Assembly: GCF_900104515.1 (NCBI RefSeq)
Contig: NZ_FNJL01000003.1
Location: forward strand, 186,001-250,000
From: Paracidovorax cattleyae
GTDB taxonomy: Bacteria; Pseudomonadota; Gammaproteobacteria; Burkholderiales; Burkholderiaceae_C
Reading direction: 5' to 3'
DNA: 64,000 nucleotides
This document shows, piece after piece, positions 9,806 through 19,828 of this stretch (position 1 is its first letter; every line of letters begins with the position of its first letter). The notes under the pieces were generated by a model that did no database searches, was not told the origin of the DNA, and saw only the letters and a program-made list of their open reading frames with translations. A program made the translations under genes and the position numbers.

Positions 9806-11425
9806 TCATGCCGGGGCATGTAGCTTAAAGCGCTGCAGCTTCCCCGTTTGCGTGCGCGGCAGCCGATCGGTGAATTCCACGGCGCGGGGGTATTTGTACG
9901 GAGCGACCGTGCGCTTGACGAAATCCTGCAGCAGCTGCACGGTGGCCTCGTCCGCCGCGGTGCCGGGGCGCAGCACCACGAAGGCCTTGACGATCTGGCC
10001 GCGCTGCGCGTCCGGCACGCCGATCACGGCGCATTCCGCCACCGCGGGATGGGCCAGCAGCGCCTCCTCCACCTCGGGCGCCGCGATGTTGTAGCCGGCC
10101 GAGACGATCATGTCATCGGTGCGCGCCTGGTAGAAGAAGTAGCCGTCCGCATCCATCAGGTAGGCGTCGCCGGTCAGGTTCCAGCCGTCCCGCACGTAGG
10201 CCCGCTGCCGCGCGTCCGCGAGGTAGCGGCAGCCCGTCGGCCCCTGCACCGCCAGCCGGCCGATGGTGCCCGGCGGCACCTCGCGGCCCGCGTCGTCCAC
10301 CACGCGGGCCCGGTAGCCCGGCACGGGCCTGCCCGTGGCACCCGGCCGCGCGCCCGCCTCGTCATGGGAGATGAAGATGTGCAGCATCTCCGTGGCGCCG
10401 ATGCCATCGATCAGCTCGATGCCCGTGGCCTGCTTCCACAGCACGCGCGCTGAGGCGGGCAGCGCCTCGCCGGCGGACACGCACTTGCGCAGCGGCGTGC
10501 CGCGCAGCAGCGCGCCATCGGCCGCCAGCGCGCGGTAGGAGGTGGGCGCCGTGAACAGCACCGTCGCGCCGAACTGCTGGATGGCCTCCAGCAACTGCGG
10601 CGGCCCGGCCTTTTCGAGCAGCACCGTGGAGGCGCCGATGTGCAGCGGAAAGAGCAGCAGCCCGCCCAGCCCGAAGGTGAAGGCCAGCGGCGGGCTGCCG
10701 ATGAAGACGTCGTCCGCGCGCGGGCGCAGCACATGCGGCGGCCAGCAGTGGCAGATCGCCATCACGTCCCGGTGGTAATGCATCGTCGCCTTGGGCACCC
10801 CCGTGGTGCCGGAGGTGAAGCCCAGCAGGCAGCAGTCGTCGGACGCGGTATCGACGTTCGTGAATTCGGCGGAGGCTCCGGCCATCAGCGCCTCCAGCCC
10901 CTCCGGCCCGGCATCGTGGAAATGCCGCACCGCGCGCAGCGGCGAGCCGGGCTCCTGCGCGGCCAGCGCCAGCTCCTCGGCCAGCGACGCGTCGCACAGC
11001 GCATGCGTCACCTGGGCGATGTCGATGATCGCCTTCAACTCCTTGGCCCGCAGCAGCGGCATGGTGGCCACGGCGATGCCGCCGGCCTTCATCACCGCGA
11101 ACCAGCAGGCCGCGAGCATGGGGTTGTTGGGCGCGCGCAGCAGCACGCGGTTGCCGGGCTGCAGGCCCATGCGGTGCACCAGCACGTTGGCGATGCGGTG
11201 GGCCTTGTCCTGCAGGTCGGCATAGGTCCAGGCGACGCCGCCCAGTGCCCGGATGCACAACCGCCCGCCCCGCCCTTCGCGCACATGCACGTCCAGCAGC
11301 GGATCGGCGCAGTTCAGGCGCTCGGGGAACTGCAATTGCGGGAGGTCGAACAGGTACTCGGGCTGCTGCGCGGCCGGCGGAAGGCGGTCGCGCGCGAAGG
11401 TATCGGCGTGGGCACTGGCATGCAT
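9806..11425 (-). CDS. Benzoate/2-aminobenzoate-CoA ligase
   Basis: A 539-residue AMP-forming acyl-CoA synthetase. The P-loop-like motif TSGTTGVPK is at residues 204-212, GATEMLHIF lies in the acid-binding region, SAGYNIAAPEVE is the A8 hinge region, and the catalytic lysine is in RTQTGKLQRFKL near the end. The YLFDLPQLQFPERLNCADPLLD opening resembles 2-aminobenzoate- and benzoate-CoA ligases. The enzyme would activate the aromatic acid with ATP and CoA so that the downstream monooxygenase/reductase can act on the thioester. The ATG at 11425 is chosen at the start of family similarity; the frame is open further upstream without homology. The neighbouring fusion enzyme makes 2-aminobenzoate the best substrate guess. 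Confidence 0.87.
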   Translation of the reverse strand: MHASAHADTFARDRLPPAAQQPEYLFDLPQLQFPERLNCADPLLDVHVREGRGGRLCIRALGGVAWTYADLQDKAHRIANVLVHRMGLQPGNRVLLRAPNNPMLAACWFAVMKAGGIAVATMPLLRAKELKAIIDIAQVTHALCDASLAEELALAAQEPGSPLRAVRHFHDAGPEGLEALMAGASAEFTNVDTASDDCCLLGFTSGTTGVPKATMHYHRDVMAICHCWPPHVLRPRADDVFIGSPPLAFTFGLGGLLLFPLHIGASTVLLEKAGPPQLLEAIQQFGATVLFTAPTSYRALAADGALLRGTPLRKCVSAGEALPASARVLWKQATGIELIDGIGATEMLHIFISHDEAGARPGATGRPVPGYRARVVDDAGREVPPGTIGRLAVQGPTGCRYLADARQRAYVRDGWNLTGDAYLMDADGYFFYQARTDDMIVSAGYNIAAPEVEEALLAHPAVAECAVIGVPDAQRGQIVKAFVVLRPGTAADEATVQLLQDFVKRTVAPYKYPRAVEFTDRLPRTQTGKLQRFKLHAPA

Positions 11426-11487
11426 GGCGTCTTCCTTGTCCTTTCCGGGGTCCGGATCGATGGGCCGTCGTGCGAACAGGGACTGCG

Positions 11488-12657
<1,170 letters not shown>

Positions 12658-12658
12658 C

Positions 12659-13513
12659 TCAATTCCCCTCGAAGCGCGGTTTCTGCTTGGCGACGAAGGC
12701 GTGGTAGGCGCGCGAGAAGTCCTCGGTGAGCATGCAGATCGCCTGCGCCTGCGCCTCGGCCTCGATGGCCTGGTCGATGGTCATGGTCCACTCCTGGTGC
12801 AGCATGGTCTTGGTGATGCCGTTGGCGAAGGCCGGGCCCTCGGCCAGTTGCACGGCGAGCGCCTGCGCCTCGGCCACCAGGTCGTCGGGCGTACATACCC
12901 GGTTGAAGAAGCCCCAGCGCTCGCCCTCCTCCCCGCCCAGGCTGCGGCCGGTGTAGAGCAACTCGCTGGCCCGGCCCTGGCCGACGATGCGCGGCAACAT
13001 GGCGCAGGCGCCCATGTCGCAGCCCGCCAGCCCCACGCGGTTGAAGAGGAAGGTCGTCTTGCTGCGTGCGGTGCCCAGGCGCAGGTCGGACGCCATCGCC
13101 ATGATCGCGCCCGCGCCGGCGCACACGCCGTCCACCGCCGCCACGACGGGCTGCGGGCAGGCGCGCATCGCCTTGACGAGGTCACCCGTCATGCGGGTGA
13201 ACATCAGCAGTTCCGGCGCCCGCAGGGCGACCAGCGGGCCGATGATCTCGTGCACGTCGCCGCCCGAGCAGAAATTGCCGCCCGCACCGGCCACCACCAC
13301 CGCGCGCACGTCGTCCGCCAGCCGCAGTTGCTGGAACAGGTCGCGCAGCTCGGCATAGCTGTCGAAGGTCAGCGGGTTCTTGCGCTCGGGCCGGTTCAGC
13401 GTGATGGTGGCCACGCCGGCCTGCACGTCCCAGAGGAAGTGCTCGGCCTGGTAGCCGGCGAGCGGCCGGCGGTTGCCGGCCAGCAGCCGGGGGTCGATGC
13501 GGGATTCGGTCAT
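12659..13513 (-). CDS. Enoyl-CoA hydratase/isomerase family protein
   Basis: A 284-residue crotonase-fold protein. The first oxyanion-hole segment is [15 protein letters not shown], the second is [20 protein letters not shown], and the CoA-binding start [15 protein letters not shown] is typical. It would hydrate or hydrolyse a CoA-thioester intermediate, possibly opening the non-aromatic ring. The ATG at 13513 overlaps the MarR gene stop by 4 bp; the frame stays open upstream in a region that belongs to other genes. Exact reaction is unknown. Confidence 0.87.
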   Translation of the reverse strand: MTESRIDPRLLAGNRRPLAGYQAEHFLWDVQAGVATITLNRPERKNPLTFDSYAELRDLFQQLRLADDVRAVVVAGAGGNFCSGGDVHEIIGPLVALRAPELLMFTRMTGDLVKAMRACPQPVVAAVDGVCAGAGAIMAMASDLRLGTARSKTTFLFNRVGLAGCDMGACAMLPRIVGQGRASELLYTGRSLGGEEGERWGFFNRVCTPDDLVAEAQALAVQLAEGPAFANGITKTMLHQEWTMTIDQAIEAEAQAQAICMLTEDFSRAYHAFVAKQKPRFEGN

Positions 13514-14103
13514 GGAAGGGGTTTCCTGCTGCGTTTCGGGACAAGTTTCGGGGTGTCTGCCTCGGGCGTCGGCGCGCCGGCCGCGATCTGGTGCTGCACC
13601 AAGTGCACGCGCAACTGGCCGAGGTGCTCGTAGAGCGCATCCTTGCTGGCTGCGGGCAGGCCGTCGAACAGGCCGGAGAGCCAGCGCTCGTGCTCTGCCG
13701 CCATGCCCGCGAAATCCGCACGGCCCTTGTCGGTCAGGCGCACGCGCCAGGAGCGGCGGTCTTCCGGGTCTTCGGTGCGCTCGACCAGCCCTTCCTTCAC
13801 GAGCTGGTCCGTCAGGCCCGTGACGTTGCCGCCCGTGACCATGAGATAGCGCGAGAGCACGTTCATGCGCAGCCCGTCGGGATGCCGGTCCAACTGGGCG
13901 AGGTAGTCGAAGCGGGGCAGCGTGGTGTCGAAGCGGGCGCGCAGCCACTGCCGCACCTGCTGCTCGATCTGCGTGCTGCAGGCGAGCAGCCGCAGCCAGA
14001 TCTTGATATCGAGGTGGTCGCCGGCCTGGGCGCGCGCCTCCAGGCCGATGTGCTCGTCGCCCAATGCCTGCACGAGGCGGAAGCTCTGCTTGCGGGTGAC
14101 CAT
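13510..14103 (-). CDS. MarR-family regulator of the aromatic acid operon
   Basis: A 197-residue MarR-type winged-helix protein. The recognition region is [27 protein letters not shown] and the wing is [17 protein letters not shown], about residues 85-135. MarR proteins in CoA-dependent aromatic pathways commonly repress their own operon until the aryl-CoA thioester binds. Encoding within the operon and an imperfect palindrome overlapping the operon promoter at 17290-17308 fit such feedback. The stop overlaps the enoyl-CoA hydratase start. Family is clear; ligand is inferred. Confidence 0.87.
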   Translation of the reverse strand: MVTRKQSFRLVQALGDEHIGLEARAQAGDHLDIKIWLRLLACSTQIEQQVRQWLRARFDTTLPRFDYLAQLDRHPDGLRMNVLSRYLMVTGGNVTGLTDQLVKEGLVERTEDPEDRRSWRVRLTDKGRADFAGMAAEHERWLSGLFDGLPAASKDALYEHLGQLRVHLVQHQIAAGAPTPEADTPKLVPKRSRKPLP

Positions 14104-14132
14104 GGGGTGCTTCGTTCTTTCCGGCCCGCGGC

Positions 14133-14900
14133 TCACATGACCTCGCCACCGCTGACCGAGACGGACTGCCCGTTCACCGACCGCGCGGCATCGGTGCACA
14201 GCCAGGCCACCGCATCGGCCACCTCTTCGGGTGCCACCAGCCGGCCCTGCGGATTGGCGCGCACGAAGCCTTCGCGCGCGGCCTCGGCGCTGCGGCCGGT
14301 CTTGGCCACGATGCGGTCGATGCTCTCGCGCACGATGTCGGTATCGGTGTAGCCGGGGCACACGGCGTTCACGGTGACGCCCTTCGCGGCCAGTTCCAGC
14401 GCCAGCGCCCGCGTGAGGCCGATGACGCCGTGCTTGGCCGCACAGTAGGCCGCCACGTAGGCATAGCCCACCTGCCCCGCCGTGCTTGCCACGTTGACGA
14501 CGCGGCCCCAGCCGGCCTCCAGCATGTCGGGCAGCGCGGCCTGGGTGCAGACCATGGTGCCGGTCAGGTTCACGTCCAGCATGCGCTGCCACAACCCCGC
14601 GTCGGTCTTGAGGAACGGCGCGCTCTCGGCCTGCCCGGCGTTGTTGACCAGCACCTGTACCGGACCGAACCGCTCCCGGGCGGACGCCAGCGCCTGCGCC
14701 ACCTGCCGCGCATCGGCCACGTCGGCCGCCACGCCGTGCAGGTGCGCCGCATCGGTGGCGGCGAAAGCCTGCGCGGCCCCGGCATCGCGGCCGAGCACCG
14801 TCACGTGCAGACCATCGGCCACGAACCGCCGGGCGATGGCGGCCCCGACGCCGCGCGTGCCGCCCGTCACCAGGGCATGCCTTATGGATTGTTCCATCAT
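14133..14900 (-). CDS. Short-chain dehydrogenase, 3-hydroxyacyl-CoA dehydrogenase-like
   Basis: A 255-residue classical SDR. The cofactor motif TGGTRGVG is at residues 12-19, NNAG at 86-89, and the catalytic Ser139, Tyr152 and Lys156 are all present (YCAAK). The start ATG shares its A with the stop of the monooxygenase/reductase gene, giving translational coupling; a second ATG is one codon later. In this operon it likely oxidises the 3-hydroxyacyl-CoA or reduces a ring ketone in beta-oxidation of the ring-opened product. Confidence 0.88.
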   Translation of the reverse strand: MMEQSIRHALVTGGTRGVGAAIARRFVADGLHVTVLGRDAGAAQAFAATDAAHLHGVAADVADARQVAQALASARERFGPVQVLVNNAGQAESAPFLKTDAGLWQRMLDVNLTGTMVCTQAALPDMLEAGWGRVVNVASTAGQVGYAYVAAYCAAKHGVIGLTRALALELAAKGVTVNAVCPGYTDTDIVRESIDRIVAKTGRSAEAAREGFVRANPQGRLVAPEEVADAVAWLCTDAARSVNGQSVSVSGGEVM

Positions 14901-17239
14901 CACCCCTTCCCGCCCGCGGCCGCCGCCATCGACTTCTCGCGCTCGAAGTGCGCCTCCAGCTGCTGCTTGCCGGAGCGGTACTGCCGCGGCCATTCCACGG
15001 CGGTGTAGCCGATGCGCGCGGCTTCGGTGAGGGTCCAGGCCGGGTTGGCCAGGTGCGGCCGCGCGACCGCGCACAGGTCGGCCCGGCCCGCGGCCAGGAT
15101 GCTGTTGGCGTGGTCCGCCTCGCTGATCGCGCCGACGGCGATGGTGGCGATGCCCGCCTCCTGCCGGATGCGGTCGGCGAACGGCGTCTGGAACATGCGG
15201 CCATACACCGGCTTCTCGCGCTTGCTCACCTGGCCCGACGAGCAATCGATCATGTCCGCGCCCACCGCCTTGAACGCCCGGGCGATCTCTACCGCATCCT
15301 GCGGCGTGGTGCCGCCCTCCACCCAGTCGTGGGCCGAGATGCGCACCGACAGCGGCTTGTCCTGCGGCCACTCTGCGCGCACGGCGGTGAAGACCTCCAG
15401 CGGGTAGCGCAGGAGGTTCTCCAGCGGGCCGCCATATTCGTCATCGCGCTGGTTGGTGAGCGGCGAAAGAAAGCCCGACAGCAGGTAGCCGTGGGCGCAG
15501 TGCAACTCCAGCCAGTCCGCGCCCGCGGCATCTGCGGCGCGAGCGGCCTGGGCGAACTGCTCGCGCACGGCATCCATGTCGGCGCGGGTCATCTGCCGCG
15601 CGCGCTGGCTCACGCCTTCGAGGTACTGCTGCGGCGATGCGGACACAACGGGCCAGTTGCCTTCGGGCAGCGGCTGGTCGATGCCCTCCCAGGCCCGGCG
15701 TGTGGAGGCCTTGGCGCCCGCATGGCCGATCTGGATGCCGAACTTCGCGTCGCTGTTCGCATGGATCCAGTCGGCGATGCGGCGAAAGGCCGCCGTGTGT
15801 TCGGGCCGGTACAGGCCCGGGCAGCCCGGGGTGATGCGGCCCTCGGCGCTCACGCAGGCCATCTCGGCGAAGACGAGCCCGGCACCGCCCATGGCGCGCG
15901 CGCCCAGGTGCACCAGGTGGTAGTCGCCCACCAGGCCGTCCTCCGCCGAATACTGCGCCATGGGCGAGACCACGATGCGGTTCTTGAGCGCCACCCCGCG
16001 CACGGTGAGCGGCGTGAACATGGGCGGCGGAGGCCGGCTGCCGGCCGGCACGTCGATGCCCGCGCGGTGCGCGAACCAGCGCTCGTAGCCCTCCAGCCAG
16101 CCCGCATCGCGCAGGCGCAGGTTCTCGTGGCTGATGCGCTGGCTGCGCGTGAGCATGGAGTACATGAACTGCTCGGGTTCCAGCTGGTCGCAGTAGCGGT
16201 CGCCACACACCTCGAACCATTCCATCGCGTTCCAGGCAGCGTTCTGGATGCGCAGCGTCTCCACCCGGCGCGCCTCCTGGTAGGCCGCGAGCACGGCAGG
16301 GATGTCGTCGCGGCCGCCGCCCAGGCGGCCGAACTGCCGCGCGAGTTCGATCGCATCCTCGATGGCGAGCTTGGTGCCCGAGCCGATCGCGAAATGCGCC
16401 GTGTGCACCGCGTCTCCCATCAGCACCACATGGCTGCCGCGGGGGTTGCGCAGCCACCATTGCGCGCAGACCACGCGCTGGAAGTTCAGCCAGGCCGAGC
16501 CGCGCAGGTGGCGCGCATTGCTCATCAGGGGCGCACCGCCCAGCGTGTCGGCGAACACGCGCTCGCAGAAGGCGATGGACTCGTCCTGGCCGGCCTCATC
16601 CAGCCCGTGGGCCTTCCACACCGCCTCGGGGCACTCCACGATGAAGGTGGTCGTGCGGTCGTCGAACTTGTAGATGTGCGCCTGGAACCAGCCGTGCTCC
16701 GTGCGCTGGAAGTCGAACGTGAAGGCATCGAACAGCTTGTGCGTGCCCAGCCAGATGTAGCGGTTGGGCCGCGTGACGATGTCGGGCTGGAACACGTTGG
16801 CGTAGCGGCCGCGGATGCGGGAGTTCACCCCGTCGCAGGCCACCACGAGGTCGGCATTGGGATACTCCTCGTCGGAGGCGGCCTCGGTCTCGAACACCAG
16901 CTTGACGCCCAGGCGCTCGCAGCGCGCCTGCAGGATGTTGAGCAGCTTCTTGCGCCCGATGCCCACGAAGCCGTGCCCCCCCGAGCGGATCGTGCGGCCC
17001 TTGAAGCGCAGCTCGATGTCGTCCCAGTGGTTGAAGGCCTCCTGGATCTCGTCGGCCGTCTCGCGGTCCCAGGCGCGCATGTGGTCCATGGTGGCGTCGG
17101 AAAACACCACGCCCCAGCCGAAGGTGTCGTAGGGCTTGTTGCGCTCCACCACGGTGACGTCGTGGGCGGGGTCCTGCTGCTTCATGAGCAGCGCGAAATA
17201 CAGGCCCGCCGGGCCGCCACCGATGCAAACGATCTTCAT
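14900..17239 (-). CDS. 2-aminobenzoyl-CoA (or salicylyl-CoA) monooxygenase/reductase fusion
   Basis: A 779-residue two-domain flavoenzyme. Residues 1-395 form an FAD aromatic hydroxylase: dinucleotide motif [14 protein letters not shown] from residue 6, DG motif [11 protein letters not shown] at about 134-144, and the FAD motif [14 protein letters not shown] at 275-288. Residues about 405-779 form an Old Yellow Enzyme domain beginning [20 protein letters not shown], with [19 protein letters not shown]. This architecture is known from 2-aminobenzoyl-CoA monooxygenase/reductase of Azoarcus, which hydroxylates and then dearomatises the ring, and from related salicylyl-CoA 5-hydroxylase fusions. 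It is the first gene of the operon. The ATG at 17239 begins the Rossmann strand; an upstream in-frame start would overlap the promoter. Confidence 0.88.
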   Translation of the reverse strand: MKIVCIGGGPAGLYFALLMKQQDPAHDVTVVERNKPYDTFGWGVVFSDATMDHMRAWDRETADEIQEAFNHWDDIELRFKGRTIRSGGHGFVGIGRKKLLNILQARCERLGVKLVFETEAASDEEYPNADLVVACDGVNSRIRGRYANVFQPDIVTRPNRYIWLGTHKLFDAFTFDFQRTEHGWFQAHIYKFDDRTTTFIVECPEAVWKAHGLDEAGQDESIAFCERVFADTLGGAPLMSNARHLRGSAWLNFQRVVCAQWWLRNPRGSHVVLMGDAVHTAHFAIGSGTKLAIEDAIELARQFGRLGGGRDDIPAVLAAYQEARRVETLRIQNAAWNAMEWFEVCGDRYCDQLEPEQFMYSMLTRSQRISHENLRLRDAGWLEGYERWFAHRAGIDVPAGSRPPPPMFTPLTVRGVALKNRIVVSPMAQYSAEDGLVGDYHLVHLGARAMGGAGLVFAEMACVSAEGRITPGCPGLYRPEHTAAFRRIADWIHANSDAKFGIQIGHAGAKASTRRAWEGIDQPLPEGNWPVVSASPQQYLEGVSQRARQMTRADMDAVREQFAQAARAADAAGADWLELHCAHGYLLSGFLSPLTNQRDDEYGGPLENLLRYPLEVFTAVRAEWPQDKPLSVRISAHDWVEGGTTPQDAVEIARAFKAVGADMIDCSSGQVSKREKPVYGRMFQTPFADRIRQEAGIATIAVGAISEADHANSILAAGRADLCAVARPHLANPAWTLTEAARIGYTAVEWPRQYRSGKQQLEAHFEREKSMAAAAGGKG

Positions 17240-17273
17240 GCGCAGGTCTCCAGGGCCGTCCGGGCCTGCAGCA

Positions 17274-17308
17274 ACTTTAGGAACAGATGATTTAGATGTC
17301 AACTAATT
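17274..17308 (-). promoter_or_regulatory. Promoter and likely MarR operator of the aromatic acid operon
   Basis: On the minus strand a perfect -35 TTGACA (17302-17297) is followed after 17 nt by TAAAGT (17279-17274, 4 of 6 to the -10 consensus), 35 bp before the ATG at 17239. An imperfect palindrome, ATTTAG-N7-CTAATT (17290-17308), covers the -35, a good place for repression by the operon's MarR protein. The promoter match is direct; the operator assignment is inference. Confidence 0.65.
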
Positions 17309-17376
17309 ATGCAGCCATCCCTCCTGGGGAAAACGCGCAGGCCCAGGTCCATGGCCCAGCCCGCGCGCCACCCGCC

Positions 17377-18768
17377 CTACCGGGGCCGGCCCGCTTCCAG
17401 GTCCGGCTCCGCAGCGCCGAAACGGGCCTGTGCCCAGGCCACCAGGCCGGAGGACGACTGCTGCAGGCCCTGGTGGATCGCGCGCGCCACGTAGGCTCCG
17501 CCCCGAGCGGCATAGGGAGCGCCCAGCTCGATCGTGCCGGACATCAGCCCCATGATGAGGACCGAGGATGCCCGCTTGCCCGAGAGCATGCCGGCATCCG
17601 CCCGGTCCGCCGGGAGCCCCGGGGGCGATCCGGCGCGGTCGATGGATGCATTGGCCGCGAACAGCTCGGAAATGAAGCATCCCACCGTGGCCACCACCGC
17701 CACCGGAACGGGAGAAGCCGCGAGCGATTTCACGCCCTCCAGCGCCGCGGAGCCGACGCCCTGCAGCGACTCCTTCCACGGACGCCGGGTCTGGTCGATG
17801 ACCTCGCCCAGATCCTCGCGCAGCAGCATGCGCGTGTCGTAGGGCACCGCCTGCGAGAGCCTCTGCACGCCGCGCGCTCCGGCGGCCAGCATGCCGCCGA
17901 AGCCGTCGAGCAGCGACGCATCGATGCGGTCCGCCCACAGGCGATCCACACTGTGGTCGCCCCGGCCCTCGGCCGCGGCCTGCACGAAAGGCGCCACCAC
18001 CCGGGGCAGGTTCTTCGCGACGCTGAAACCCGCGGACAGGCCGGCATTGCGGATCTGCTCGGCATGCGGGTCCGGCCTCAGCACGGCGGGCAGGCGCTCC
18101 AGCCCGGAAGGGCCGTTGTAGATGCGCGGCGCGATCACCGCATTGCCGACCGCGCTCACCAGCACATCCAGCGCGCCCACGCCCAAGCCGACCACGAACC
18201 CCAGCCGCGGCGGGCTCCGCAGCAGGTCCGTGGGCAGCAGCGACACCAGCTTCTCGTTGGCGGCCGTGATCCCGGCCATGTACCCCGCCCCGTTGCTGAA
18301 CCCGAGCCCCGCGAAGCCGAGCACGGCGTCATGGCGCCAGGCGGTGGAGAGAAAGCGCTGCAGCTTCTCCGGCGTGTCGATGCCCTTGTCCAGCAGGACC
18401 CGGGTATTGCGCCGCAGCCGCTGCACGACCTGCGCGTCGCTCGCCCGGGCAGGTTCCAGCTGGGCGTGGACGAGTCCTTCCGCGGCGCGCAGCACGGGCA
18501 GGGCCTGCGCCGGCAGCGCGACGGCATCGCTGCCGGCGGCGCGCGCCGGCAGCGCCACCCGCGGCAGGCTGCCGGCGGCAGCCTGCGATGGCGGGAAGGA
18601 GTTGACGCGCCGCAGGCGGCGGGTGGGCCCGGCCTCCGGGGCCGGCAGGGAGCCCCGGGGGGCCTCCGGCCCGGGCCCGGCCGCACCGCCGGCCCGATCG
18701 AGCGCGGCGGCGGAGGCTGCGGCAGAAGAAGATGAAGGAGGTGCAATGCGCAGGGATGGGGTCTGCAT
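17377..18768 (-). CDS. Candidate type III secreted effector, family not recognised
   Basis: A 463-residue protein. The first ~50 residues are rich in Ser, Ala and Pro and lack acidic residues at the very start (MQTPSLRIAPPSSSSAAASA), the composition expected of a type III secretion signal, with no Sec leader. From about residue 110 it turns into an ordered alpha-helical region with glycine-rich hydrophobic stretches (FVVGLGVGALDVLVSAVGNAV; VAVVATVGCFISELF), suggesting membrane insertion or a helical bundle. No enzymatic motif was recognised. A perfect PIP box with a correctly spaced -10 element lies upstream, the hallmark of HrpX-regulated effectors. Start 18768 is chosen because it is downstream of that promoter; a longer frame would run through it. 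Effector status is inferred from promoter plus N-terminus. Confidence 0.72.
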   Translation of the reverse strand: MQTPSLRIAPPSSSSAAASAAALDRAGGAAGPGPEAPRGSLPAPEAGPTRRLRRVNSFPPSQAAAGSLPRVALPARAAGSDAVALPAQALPVLRAAEGLVHAQLEPARASDAQVVQRLRRNTRVLLDKGIDTPEKLQRFLSTAWRHDAVLGFAGLGFSNGAGYMAGITAANEKLVSLLPTDLLRSPPRLGFVVGLGVGALDVLVSAVGNAVIAPRIYNGPSGLERLPAVLRPDPHAEQIRNAGLSAGFSVAKNLPRVVAPFVQAAAEGRGDHSVDRLWADRIDASLLDGFGGMLAAGARGVQRLSQAVPYDTRMLLREDLGEVIDQTRRPWKESLQGVGSAALEGVKSLAASPVPVAVVATVGCFISELFAANASIDRAGSPPGLPADRADAGMLSGKRASSVLIMGLMSGTIELGAPYAARGGAYVARAIHQGLQQSSSGLVAWAQARFGAAEPDLEAGRPR

Positions 18769-18839
18769 GGTGGGCGAATGAGGGAATGGAGTGCGAAGAA
18801 CGGCCTCCCGCGCTGTCACGGGATACCTCGGATCGCCCC

Positions 18840-18901
18840 AATCTACGAACCCCTTCGGGCACTGCGGGCCGCGCCCGCGAAGCAGCGTGGACCGGCGCGA
18901 A
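18840..18901 (-). promoter_or_regulatory. Perfect PIP box plus -10 element (HrpX-type promoter)
   Basis: On the minus strand TTCGC (18901-18897), 15 nt, TTCGC (18881-18877), then 31 nt, then TAGATT (18845-18840). This meets the published consensus TTCGB-N15-TTCGB with a YANNNT box 30-32 nt downstream for promoters activated by HrpX-type AraC regulators in Xanthomonas, Ralstonia and Acidovorax. It lies 109 bp before the ATG of the candidate effector on the same strand. Confidence 0.85.
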
Positions 18902-19024
18902 TACCGCCCCACCCGGTTCACCCACGGCAGCGCTGGTCATGCCCCCGGGGGCAACCGGACAGATGTCCCATAATGGTCGCGTCGTACCGAGGCTGGCATC
19001 GCCCGGGCATTAACAGGAGTGTGC

Positions 19025-19828
19025 ATGTCGGTCGGGCGCAGAAACAACGTGAAGCTCCAGGGCCAGGGCGCCGGCTGCCTCGTGTTCGCGCACGGCTTCG
19101 GCTGCGACCAGAACATGTGGCGCCTGCTGGCGCCGCGCTATGCCTCGCGCTGCCGCACCATCACCTTCGACATGGTGGGCAGCGGCCTGTCCGACCTCGG
19201 CGCCTACGATCCCGGCAAATACGCCTCGCTCCACGGCTACGCGGAGGACGTGCTGGAGATCATCGACGAATTCGCGCACGGCCCGGTCGTCTTCGTGGGG
19301 CACTCGGTCGGCGCCATGATCGGCCTGCTGGCCGGCATCCACCGCCCCGGAAGGATCGCCGGCCACGTCATGGTCGGCCCGTCCCCCTGCTACATCGACG
19401 ACGGCGACTACGTGGGCGGTTTCTCCCGCGGGGACATCGACTCCCTGCTCGACACCCTCGACTCCAACTACCTGGGCTGGGCCAGCCAGATGGCCCCCGC
19501 CATCATGGGCGCGCCCGACCAACCCGAACTGCGCGAAGAACTCACGGCCAGCTTCTGCCGTACCGATCCGGACATCGCCCGGCAATTCGCGCGCGTCACC
19601 TTCCTCTCCGACAACCGGGCCGACCTGCACCGGCTGAAGGAGCCGGCGCTGGTCATCCAGTCCAGCGAGGACATCATCGCACCCCGCCCGGTGGGCGACT
19701 ACGTGCTCCGCCACCTGCCCCGTGGCACGCTGCGGGTGATCGAGAACGTCGGCCACTGCCCGCACCTCAGCGCACCCGGTGCCTGCAGCGTCGTGATGGA
19801 CGAATTCCTCGGCTCGATCGGATGGTAG
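19025..19828 (+). CDS. RsbQ-like alpha/beta hydrolase
   Basis: A 267-residue alpha/beta hydrolase of the RsbQ/D14/KAI2-like group. The nucleophile is Ser94 in GHSVGAM, the acid is in SSEDIIAP, and the histidine is in VGHCPHLSAP; FAHGFGCDQNMW supplies the oxyanion hole. The ATG at 19025 has an AGGAG ribosome site 5 bp upstream; an in-frame GTG at 19019 lies within that site. In Bacillus RsbQ is needed by the PAS phosphatase RsbP, probably to make or process a small hydrophobic ligand. Here the next gene, overlapping by 7 bp, encodes a PAS histidine kinase, so the same hydrolase-PAS sensor logic is likely. Confidence 0.88.
   Translation: MSVGRRNNVKLQGQGAGCLVFAHGFGCDQNMWRLLAPRYASRCRTITFDMVGSGLSDLGAYDPGKYASLHGYAEDVLEIIDEFAHGPVVFVGHSVGAMIGLLAGIHRPGRIAGHVMVGPSPCYIDDGDYVGGFSRGDIDSLLDTLDSNYLGWASQMAPAIMGAPDQPELREELTASFCRTDPDIARQFARVTFLSDNRADLHRLKEPALVIQSSEDIIAPRPVGDYVLRHLPRGTLRVIENVGHCPHLSAPGACSVVMDEFLGSIGW

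Noticed and set aside
7477-9828. 783-codon open frame on the plus strand opposite livM, livH and the binding protein
   Set aside because: Gln/His/Arg-rich translation without family motifs; it is the antisense of three well-supported genes in high-GC DNA.
14948-17290. 780-codon plus-strand frame opposite the monooxygenase/reductase fusion
   Set aside because: Composition typical of antisense high-GC frames; the opposite strand has clear FAD and OYE motifs.
18774-18797. A second TTCGC pair just upstream of the effector start
   Set aside because: The spacing is 14 rather than 15 nt and it lies 6 bp from the ATG, leaving no room for a -10 box. The pair at 18877-18901 fits all rules.
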